From an uncultured Acidobacteriota bacterium (GTDB taxonomy: Bacteria; Acidobacteriota; Terriglobia; Terriglobales; Acidobacteriaceae): a DNA stretch of 11,882 nucleotides. The translations under genes were made by a program, and so were the position numbers. The DNA is taken from positions 1 through 11,882 of the forward strand of contig CAILBQ010000049.1 in NCBI GenBank assembly GCA_903832475.1. Reading direction: 5' to 3'. Positions within the stretch are counted from its first letter, which is position 1; every line of letters begins with the position of its first letter. Below, one piece after another: positions 1-6,118 of the stretch. The notes beneath the pieces are model-generated. The model was not told the DNA's origin. It worked only from the letters and a program-made list of their open reading frames with translations, and searched no databases.

Positions 1-178
1 AGATTTCCCCGGGGCGGTTCTCCGTGGGGCTTACTTGGTTCGCCTTCATCAGCAGTGCCTAACGAGTGCTTTTACCGCGACGCCTCAGCGCTGATTGAAG
101 CGATAGCCACCCAGAAAAATTTAAGTCCCCAGCGGTAGATGGGCCCGCAATACTTCACGGTTACCAGGAATCTGAACC

Positions 179-309
179 TGAAATGAAGCAAATGGAGCGA
201 ATCCGGGGCGCCTTTGGGTCCAGTCCTTGGGCTTATTGCAGGGTGATTAACAGTGAAATGAAGCAAATCGGCCGGCAGATTCCCCTCTGAACGCACCCGA
301 TTTGCTTCA
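179..309. repeat. Direct repeat plus inverted repeat sharing the word ATGAAGCAAAT
   Basis: TGAAATGAAGCAAAT occurs twice as a perfect 15-bp direct repeat, at 179-193 and 254-268. The second copy overlaps the left arm of a perfect 13-bp inverted repeat, 259-271 (TGAAGCAAATCGG) and 297-309 (its reverse complement), separated by 25 nt. The core word therefore appears three times within about 130 bp, twice direct and once inverted. As RNA the inverted pair could fold into a hairpin. As DNA the three copies could be protein-binding sites. There is no T-run after the stem, so an intrinsic terminator is unlikely. Function is unknown. Confidence 0.75.
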
Positions 310-358
310 CTTTTGTTTCGTGTTAACAAACGCGCCGGGCAGCCAGTGTGGTAGAAAA

Positions 359-522
359 GCGAACCTGAGACGATTCAGCTCAAAGGATCGCGTAACTATT
401 TGGAAAATACGCGAGAAACGAAATCGACCATTTTGACCTGAATCGTCTCAGTTTCGCGTTTGCCTCATGGAATCAGGTCGATTTTCGCAATTTGGTCTTA
501 GGTGAGACGATTCAGGTCAAAA
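359..522. repeat. Three copies of a 17-bp dyad repeat (TGAnnnGAnTCnnnTCA)
   Basis: TGAGACGATTCAGGTCAAAA is found exactly on the minus strand at 431-450 and on the plus strand at 503-522. A third copy at 366-384 differs at one position (GCTC for GGTC). Copies one and two extend further: 359-384 and the complement of 432-457 match at 24 of 26 positions, so they form a long imperfect inverted repeat around a 47-bp spacer. Each copy contains an imperfect dyad, TGA-N3-GA-N-TC-N3-TCA. The dyad centres lie near 374, 442 and 511, 68-69 bp apart. A shorter inverted pair, AAATCGACC at 421-429 and GGTCGATTT at 476-484, lies between copies two and three. Possible readings are operators for a dimeric regulator, ends of a small non-autonomous element, or an intergenic repeat family. 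Confidence 0.75.
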
Positions 523-679
523 TTTTGGCAGAGCGGAGTCAGCCGGCTTGATCAGTAAGATCTGCGATGCCTGCCCGATTCGGAAGCGCATGACGAAGCC
601 AATTAGCGATATCGTTGATTGAAGCCAGAAAGCGTCCGACTTCCCGAACTCCTGCTAGTATTTCCCACAGCCGGAAACT

Positions 680-1834
680 TCATTCTGCGCCCTTGATCGC
701 CGCCAGTTGCCTCGTCGCCTTCCTGCTTGATTCGAAGTGCGCTGCGAACGCCAGCGCGACCTTCTCTCCCAAGGTATCGCACATTTCCGCTGTGATCAGT
801 CGGCCGTCAAGAGGGGCCAGCACCTCGTCGACGATTCGACTGACTTTCCGCTCGAGTCCTTGGCGAACATGAAAATCGAGCACGGGCCTCAGTCTCGACC
901 TCATCCATGCCATCGTCGACTCGCTCGGTTCAAGCGGATGGTCATCGAAATGCGGCACCTCTTCGGGGTTGAAAACAGGCGTGCGGGTTTCAGCCGGCTC
1001 CGGGACGCGAAGGGGATTGACGAGATAACCGAATGCGAACGCCGTCCCGGGATAGTTCCGGGCCAGCCGAAGCACGTGCTGCACGCCGCCATAATATTGC
1101 AGGAATCCTTCGACGACGGACCCGCGTGCGACGACCGCAACGAAATGATCAATCGCCCCGAATTGTGTGGCGGGGACAAAACCATGCTTGGCGGCGAACC
1201 GAATGAAATTGGCCGAGTCACCAATTCCGTCGCTGACAAAATGGCGAACATCATCGAAAGTCGAATCGAGCACCTGCACCCCGCAAGCCGCGGCGAGATT
1301 GAAGACCGATTTGACCGCGGCTCGATGATAGCCGGGTCCGCCCAAGCCCAATTGAAGTTTCACCACCTCGGAAGGCTCTTCGACCGTGGTCATCAACAAC
1401 CCGCGAATGAGATCCGCATCGATTCTGGCTTTCGGAATTTTCTGGCGGATGAGATGCAGCACCCAACCGAGGTCCTTCGCGTCGCGCATAGCCGCCTTTA
1501 CCGCCCATGTGCCGTCGGCGTTCTGCTGGACGTCAATGGTCGGTTGATTCAACTGCAGCACTCCGCCTGGTTGCAGCGCGACACGGTGACCGCCCAGCGT
1601 TTCCAGATTTCGGAGAACGGGCGCGTCCCCGCGGCGCCCGGTGCGAACGTCGAGCAGATTGCGGAATATCTTAACCTGTTCCGCCAACGCCGCATCAATC
1701 GTCTCGCCAAAGCGCTTCTGCATCGCGTCGCACACGATGGACGGCGACGTCCATCGTGCACCGAGAGAATTCTGCAGGATGTGTTCGGCGTCGGCCGCTC
1801 CGAATTCGGCGCCTGAATAAATGCAAGTTGGCAT
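680..1834 (-). CDS. HNH-endonuclease-like protein
   Basis: This ORF encodes 384 aa from the ATG at 1834. The frame stays open upstream to 1996, but the extra residues are low-quality and the conserved part begins MPTCIYSG, so the internal start is preferred. Residues 1-45 look like the HNH_5 fold: C4 in CIYSG, E17-H18 in ADAEHI, a following SLG, then C35 and an F42-G43 pair ahead of a TIDAAL helix. The usual second cysteine of each CxxC pair is absent (S7 and M38), so zinc binding may be altered or this may be a subfamily trait. The remaining roughly 330 residues resemble nothing I recognise and show no membrane segment. The gene is divergent from the HEPN gene with 92 bp between start codons, so both could share a control region. 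No strong ribosome-binding site is visible. HNH-type nuclease is inferred from motif pattern only, and cleavage activity is not certain. Confidence 0.7.
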   Translation of the reverse strand: MPTCIYSGAEFGAADAEHILQNSLGARWTSPSIVCDAMQKRFGETIDAALAEQVKIFRNLLDVRTGRRGDAPVLRNLETLGGHRVALQPGGVLQLNQPTIDVQQNADGTWAVKAAMRDAKDLGWVLHLIRQKIPKARIDADLIRGLLMTTVEEPSEVVKLQLGLGGPGYHRAAVKSVFNLAAACGVQVLDSTFDDVRHFVSDGIGDSANFIRFAAKHGFVPATQFGAIDHFVAVVARGSVVEGFLQYYGGVQHVLRLARNYPGTAFAFGYLVNPLRVPEPAETRTPVFNPEEVPHFDDHPLEPSESTMAWMRSRLRPVLDFHVRQGLERKVSRIVDEVLAPLDGRLITAEMCDTLGEKVALAFAAHFESSRKATRQLAAIKGAE

Positions 1835-1926
1835 GTGCTCTATCGAACGTTGGGCCTTGGCCAGAGTCCACCAACTATCGACGCTTGCTCGCTTCCGGCC
1901 CGGCTGATGTCTTCGATGGAACACGC
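1835..1926. promoter_or_regulatory. Divergent intergenic region between HNH and HEPN genes
   Basis: These 92 bp separate two divergent start codons and are the only place a promoter for either gene could sit if the chosen starts are right. I see no clear -35/-10 pair and no long palindrome. GGAA at 1918-1921 could be a weak ribosome-binding site for the HEPN gene at 1927. The role is inferred from gene arrangement alone. Confidence 0.25.
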
Positions 1927-3315
1927 ATGGCAATTCCGGTGCAACACGCTGCCGTCTTAGGGATCTGCCGGAAGATTTTCTTTGATCGACCGGCAAATCA
2001 CCAACCGCGTGTTTACCGCTTTCTGGCGGCGAACGTCGTCAACGTGGAATGGTGGACGACAACGGCGTCGCGCAGCCAGATGAAGGCGCTTGCAATGAGC
2101 GCGCTCAAGGAACCTGGGCTGGTGAACGGCGACATCGACACGTTCACGGACGTTTTCACGGCAGTCCTCTCGGGCAAGCTTACGGACTCGACCCTTTTTG
2201 ATTTCAGTCAGCTCCGCGGTCGAAAGCCGGCTGGCACCGTTTTCGATCTAATCGCCAGCACAATAGACAAGCCCGCGTTTGCGGCGAGGATCTATGCGGA
2301 GTTTGTCGCAGCCTGCCGGGATGAATTGTGCGTCTGGCTCACCATCTATCCTCTGCGAAAAATCTATGCACCCACCAGCCTTCGACCCATTGGAGGCGTG
2401 CGACTTATCGCTTCGTTAGATGACGCCGAATGGATCAAGCTTGGCGTCCGTTTTCCGGAATTGGGACAGTTCCAGCCGCCTTTTGCCATATTTCAGGGGC
2501 ACCGGCTCAGCGGAGATTTCGACCCCAGTGCACCGGGAAACCTTAATTTCGACACCCAAAGCGTTTGGGCCGTGAGCGAACACACTGGCACCGCCAGAGG
2601 CGCGCTCAAACGTGCCCGGGCGGATATCGCAGTTTTTATCGCAGTGTTGTTCGCGCATGTGGCAACCCATCCTTCAGGTATCTGGACCAAAGGCGGCGCC
2701 GACCGCGATCACCGGTGCCTTCAGGTCTCCAAGGCCGCGAGTCGCTCCAACGCGTATTTCGTAACAGCGCTCGGGGAACTCATGCCGCCGCTGATGAATG
2801 CATTCACGGTCGATGCGAAACTGCTGGCGGCCGTCGACGCGTGGTATGCGAAACTGTCGGGCCATGCGAACGCGCAGCGCGCGAACACTGCCGCGTCGTT
2901 CCTCCATCATGCGATCCGCGCCGATGGCATTGAACGCTACATCCATCTTTTTGTCGTGGTGGACGCCCTGTTTGGCGAGCGTAACAAGGTGGAGGTGGGT
3001 GTCCTGGCCGGCATCGCGAAAGTGTTCCCAGGCGATGCCGAATGGCAGGCCCGATGTGCGGAGCTTTACGGCCTACGCAACGCTGTCGTGCATGGTGCGT
3101 GCAGCGACGTGGATCAATGGAGCGGAATCGAAGACTACGTCAGGCAATTCGAAGCGTGGCCCACCGATGACGCAATCGAGATGGCAACCGCAGCCCTTCG
3201 CGCCTATTTGGACTTGCCGATTCCCGTTCCCGAGAAGCCGCGGCCCTATCATTCAATCACCCGTCCAATCGCTCAATTTTTCAGCACGGTTTCGCGGCGG
3301 CTTCACGTTCTGTGA
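1927..3315 (+). CDS. Apea-like HEPN-domain protein
   Basis: This ORF encodes 462 aa from the ATG at 1927. The frame is open back to 1756, but that part overlaps the HNH gene and is arginine-rich shadow sequence. A weak GGAA precedes 1927. The first 300 residues are a soluble region I do not recognise. The C-terminal part (about 320-430) fits an Apea-like HEPN domain: a helical segment containing VVVDALFG at 343-350, then CAELYGLRNAVVHG at 377-390, which carries the R-x4-H motif (R384, H389) that forms the RNase site in many HEPN proteins. HEPN proteins of this kind occur in toxin and antiviral systems, where they degrade RNA or act as effectors. The gene lies between an HNH-like gene (divergent) and a TIR gene (131 bp downstream, same strand), which supports a defence or abortive-infection role. 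RNase activity is inferred and the N-terminal part may be a sensor. Confidence 0.72.
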   Translation: MAIPVQHAAVLGICRKIFFDRPANHQPRVYRFLAANVVNVEWWTTTASRSQMKALAMSALKEPGLVNGDIDTFTDVFTAVLSGKLTDSTLFDFSQLRGRKPAGTVFDLIASTIDKPAFAARIYAEFVAACRDELCVWLTIYPLRKIYAPTSLRPIGGVRLIASLDDAEWIKLGVRFPELGQFQPPFAIFQGHRLSGDFDPSAPGNLNFDTQSVWAVSEHTGTARGALKRARADIAVFIAVLFAHVATHPSGIWTKGGADRDHRCLQVSKAASRSNAYFVTALGELMPPLMNAFTVDAKLLAAVDAWYAKLSGHANAQRANTAASFLHHAIRADGIERYIHLFVVVDALFGERNKVEVGVLAGIAKVFPGDAEWQARCAELYGLRNAVVHGACSDVDQWSGIEDYVRQFEAWPTDDAIEMATAALRAYLDLPIPVPEKPRPYHSITRPIAQFFSTVSRRLHVL

Positions 3316-3446
3316 AACAAACGTCGCCCGCGATCCATTGAGGAGGCTACCACCTTCACACATGGCCTGCACGCCACAAATACCGTCCGAGGAGCTGGCA
3401 ATCCGCCCGGTTGACGCCACGCTTTGCGCCAGAAGACTGGCCGACC

Positions 3447-4136
3447 ATGTATAACGTGATTGTCGCCTACGATTCGACCGCATGGGAGACCGACCAGCTC
3501 ATGCGCATGGACGCGGATCGCTTCAAGGAATACAGCGGCGGCCCCGAGGCGGATCAGATCGATCTCAAAAAGCCCGCGACCCTCAAACTCCTCGAGTCCG
3601 TGCCCACGCTTTTATTCTATGAAAAGGGCGCAGAAGGTCCCACCAAGGACATCGTGCGCTACGGCCATGTCAGAGGCGTGCATGCGTCAGGAAGCAAAGT
3701 GGTGTTTCGGTTCATCGAAGAAGGGCGTTTTTCACACGCCGTCTTGGACGAATTTTCGCGCCGGCTTGAAATTGCCCGGTTCGAGGAGTCCCGGACGCAT
3801 TGGGCCGTGAAAGAAGGCGGCATCCCGAGCGCGATGAAGGCCAGACTCATTCCGGTTTACGACGTGGTGTTCTCGTTTGCGGGCGAGGATCGCGCCTACG
3901 TGGAAAAAGTTTCCCGTTACCTCCGCAAGAACAGCGTAAGGGTATTTTACGACAAGGACGAGCAAGCGGACCTGTGGGGCAAGGATCTCGCGGAGCATTT
4001 CGACCTGGTTTACGGGCAGAGCGGCCGCTACTGCGTAATGTTCATCTCCACCGCCTACGTCGAAAAAATGTGGACCCGGCACGAACGCAGGACCGCCCTC
4101 GCGCGGGCGTTGAAGGAACACGGCGAGTATATTTGA
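3447..4136 (+). CDS. TIR-domain protein, C-terminally truncated
   Basis: This ORF encodes 229 aa from the ATG at 3447; a TTG at 3411 in the same frame is less likely. Residues 1-130 form an N-terminal region beginning MYNVIVAYDSTAWETDQL, which I recall preceding TIR domains in other bacterial proteins. The TIR domain begins at about 138 with YDVVFSFAGEDRAYVEKV, continues through VRVFYDKDEQADLWG, and reaches MWTRHERR, where E213 sits at the position of the NADase glutamate in the W-x3-E pattern. TIR domains of this kind cleave NAD+ or make cyclic ADP-ribose signals in antiviral systems. The reading frame ends after HGEYI, about 45 residues earlier than a full TIR domain, and neither following plus-strand frame looks like the missing part. 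The gene is therefore probably cut by a junction near 4130 and may be inactive. It lies downstream of the HEPN gene on the same strand. No good Shine-Dalgarno is visible. Confidence 0.8.
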   Translation: MYNVIVAYDSTAWETDQLMRMDADRFKEYSGGPEADQIDLKKPATLKLLESVPTLLFYEKGAEGPTKDIVRYGHVRGVHASGSKVVFRFIEEGRFSHAVLDEFSRRLEIARFEESRTHWAVKEGGIPSAMKARLIPVYDVVFSFAGEDRAYVEKVSRYLRKNSVRVFYDKDEQADLWGKDLAEHFDLVYGQSGRYCVMFISTAYVEKMWTRHERRTALARALKEHGEYI

Positions 4137-4529
4137 TTACGACAACCACGCCTCCACCCAAGACCATGCGCGAGGGTTCGCGATGGTTGCTGGATCCGGT
4201 GCTTGATTCCCGGAGAAAAGACGCGCGCCTGCTGAAGGAAGATTTTTAGGCTAAGAGCACACGGTTGTCTTCGATCACAAAATATCATTTCACCATTGAA
4301 CCAAAGCACACCAAGCGGGCGCAGAGCCGGAAGAATCCAGTAAGCGAGCAAGGCGACGCGCTGCGCGCGGCGCAGCCTGCCCGGGATATCCTGCGCAGAC
4401 GTTCGCTCACGCCGCGCACGGTCACTCGCTGCCTGCGGCGCGCCCAATCGCGTCCGGCACCGCGTGGGCAAACCGGCCAAGGCGAAGGCGGCTAACTGCA
4501 GCCCTCACCGGAATCCGGATTCGCAGAGG
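4137..4529. other. Gene-poor junction between TIR gene and traG-like gene
   Basis: No gene is supported here. Both strands have open frames (such as 4055-4480 minus and 4265-4495 plus), but they are arginine- and alanine-rich without motifs. The left end is where the TIR reading frame is lost. A 6-bp stem with a 3-nt loop, CTGCGC/GCGCAG, lies at 4361-4375 and a 12-bp palindrome at 4511-4522; neither is followed by a T-run. About 4255-4320 looks more AT-rich than its surroundings. It may be scrambled debris from the event that truncated the TIR gene. Confidence 0.45.
4511..4522. repeat. Perfect 12-bp palindrome downstream of traG-like gene
   Basis: GAATCCGGATTC is a perfect 12-bp palindrome located 7 nt beyond the stop codon of the minus-strand traG-like gene. 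It could be the stem of a weak transcription end or a protein-binding site. With no loop and no T-run it is a poor intrinsic terminator. Confidence 0.35.
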
Positions 4530-6032
4530 TTAGTCCAGATCCGCGCCAAGTATAGCGCGTTCGTTGGCCCGGGTGAAGGTCGTGAACGGCAGACGGCGCA
4601 ACAGGGGGCGACCGATACGGCGCGGATGCTTGAGCACCGCCATCCCTGCCGGCAGGGCAAGCATCCGCAACGGCTTGAACCAAGCTTCATCCACGTGCTG
4701 CCAGTTACGCGCGGTGCGACCGCCGCTCACGCCGCCGCTGTATTTGCGCACCTCGCGACCACCCAGCTTGGCGGCGAGAATCACCGCGCCTTTTTCGTCA
4801 GCGGCGCGGAAATGAATCTGGGTGCGCAGATTTGCCATGAAGACATCCGCCTTTTGTTCGTTGCCGAACGACGCGTAGAACGAAAGCGGCGTCTGGGTGG
4901 CCGAGATGACGCACATGCCGGCCTCGCGCAGTTCGTCCACGGTGCCGTGATCCGAAAATCCGTCTTCCGAAACCAGCGTGGTTTTTTGTCCCTCGTCCAA
5001 GATGAGCACGATCATGTTTCGCCGCCGCAGTTCATCGGCATCGAGATCGAAGCGCCGGAACGCGTGGAGAAACAGGAGCTGCTTGCAGAGAAAATTCAGA
5101 TACTTGCGCTCGACCTGGTAGGTCTGTGGCACCGAAAGGCAGATGAGCCGGCCTTGGTCGATTTCCTCGAGCGCGAAATTCGGTTTCGCCGAACAAAACA
5201 CCTCGGCGATGTCGGGCGGCGTATAGGGCCGGAGATAGTTGGCGACGGTTCCGACGGTGCCGCTGCGCTGTTCCGGCGCCTGGGCGGCGAAGTCCCGAAA
5301 AAACTGAATCTCCACCACGGCCGCCGGTTGGCCGGATTCTTCCAGTTTTTCGACGAGCGACTCCATATCGGCGGAGTTGCAAATCACGTTATGCACGTTG
5401 TCGAGGCTCACGAGATACCCCGCGACATCGAGGGCCTGCATCGCGTGGGTGATCACGTCGCGGGCGCTTTCCTTGAAAAAGCTCTGTCCGCCCTGCTGGC
5501 CGGCGGCAGACGCGGTATCTACAATGATTTTGGCGTAGGTGGTCCACGGCACGCTGCGGTCGGCGAGGAGGTTCAAGCGGAGCGGTGGCTGCCAATCCTT
5601 CGGCGGGACGTGCGACGGTCGCACGCGAATGAGCCGGAGGCTCTCCTCATGCCCGAGAGCTTGGGCAATCTCCGCGAGCGGTTTCCAGAGTGCGCCTTTC
5701 GAGTCGATGGCCATGATGCCGGTCGAAGGCAGGGCACGGCGCAGCCCATGCACGATCGGCACAATCGCCCGCGCGGTCTTGCCGGTGCCGGTCGCACCGG
5801 TGACGAAGAAATGGCAGCACGCCTCGTCGCGCGTCCAGTCGAGGCCCCACAGACGAAGCACCAGCGCGCGGCTGGGATCGGACGCGGCGATCAGCGCACC
5901 GTAAGCGAACCAAACGCCCATCGATTCCGCCACGACGGTGAGCCAATAGCCCGACAGTGCGGGCACCACGACGCGGGCGGCGATGGCAGTCGCGAAACAA
6001 AGCGCAATCACACCCGCCCTGGGAGCGTTCAT
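4530..6032 (-). CDS. VirD4/TraG-type coupling protein (T4CP ATPase)
   Basis: This ORF encodes 500 aa from the ATG at 6032; the frame is open further upstream, but that part lies over the opposing helicase ORF and is arginine-rich. Two hydrophobic stretches near the N-terminus (about 7-27 and 30-50) fit the membrane anchor of VirD4/TraG coupling proteins. Walker A is GATGTGKT (79-86), Walker B is IVLILDEGQ (341-349, D346 and E347), and VISATQTP (375-382) is typical of this ATPase group. The protein would sit at the inner membrane, bind relaxosome DNA and feed it to a type IV secretion channel. At 500 aa it is near the short end for the family. Its start overlaps the stop of a preceding minus-strand ORF by 4 nt (ATGA), suggesting translational coupling in a former operon. 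No relaxase, VirB4 or pilus gene lies in the window, so its partners are missing here or elsewhere. TraG, TraD or VirD4 subfamily cannot be told apart by eye. Confidence 0.88.
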   Translation of the reverse strand: MNAPRAGVIALCFATAIAARVVVPALSGYWLTVVAESMGVWFAYGALIAASDPSRALVLRLWGLDWTRDEACCHFFVTGATGTGKTARAIVPIVHGLRRALPSTGIMAIDSKGALWKPLAEIAQALGHEESLRLIRVRPSHVPPKDWQPPLRLNLLADRSVPWTTYAKIIVDTASAAGQQGGQSFFKESARDVITHAMQALDVAGYLVSLDNVHNVICNSADMESLVEKLEESGQPAAVVEIQFFRDFAAQAPEQRSGTVGTVANYLRPYTPPDIAEVFCSAKPNFALEEIDQGRLICLSVPQTYQVERKYLNFLCKQLLFLHAFRRFDLDADELRRRNMIVLILDEGQKTTLVSEDGFSDHGTVDELREAGMCVISATQTPLSFYASFGNEQKADVFMANLRTQIHFRAADEKGAVILAAKLGGREVRKYSGGVSGGRTARNWQHVDEAWFKPLRMLALPAGMAVLKHPRRIGRPLLRRLPFTTFTRANERAILGADLD

Positions 6033-6118
6033 GCGTGCGTAAGAATGATCGTGGAAACGGCGCCAAGTGCGACGCCCGTCAAAAGTGCGGCGAGAATCTC
6101 GCGCCGGCGAACGCGCAC
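6029..6118 (-). pseudogene. Tail of a membrane-protein ORF upstream of traG, possibly truncated
   Basis: A minus-strand frame ends in TGA at 6029-6031, overlapping the traG-like ATG (ATGA). Its last 24 codons give a hydrophobic segment, LAALLTGVALGAVSTIIL, then THA and stop, as expected of a transmembrane helix. The frame runs back without a stop to about 6178, but upstream of roughly 6125 the DNA is coding for the helicase on the other strand. The only in-frame start before that is GTG at 6118, which would give a 29-aa peptide. The 4-nt overlap is typical of operons, so I infer this is the 3' end of a gene once preceding traG and cut by the helicase-side junction. It could instead be a genuine tiny membrane protein. 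Confidence 0.4.

Larger units (their letters stand above)
1..679. other. Repeat-rich intergenic region at the left edge
   Basis: No convincing gene is seen here. Plus frame 1 is open from the window edge to a TAG at 136-138 and could be the last 45 codons of an upstream gene, but it has no recognisable motif. An 85-codon minus-strand frame at 72-329 runs through the repeat copies and has no family signature. The region holds two repeat families, 179-309 and 359-522, described separately. Part of it, especially about 370-490, looks more AT-rich than the flanking genes. 523-679 is the short stretch downstream of the HNH gene and shows no hairpin with a T-run. Confidence 0.5.

Noticed and set aside
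72..329. 85-codon minus-strand frame in the left intergenic region
   Set aside because: It spans the repeat copies, has no ribosome-binding site or family motif that I can identify, and its composition looks non-coding.
737..1816. 359-codon plus-strand frame
   Set aside because: It lies antisense to the HNH-like gene, is rich in Arg, His and Gln and carries no motif.
4361..4375. CTGCGC/GCGCAG stem as a terminator
   Set aside because: A short GC stem with no T-run in a GC-rich stretch, about 155 nt from the nearest gene end on the minus strand.
4464..6044. Long plus-strand open frame continuous with the helicase fragment
   Set aside because: It is antisense to the traG-like gene, whose Walker A and B motifs are clear. 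The plus-strand translation has no motifs until about 6125, so the open frame is a by-product of GC-rich codon use.
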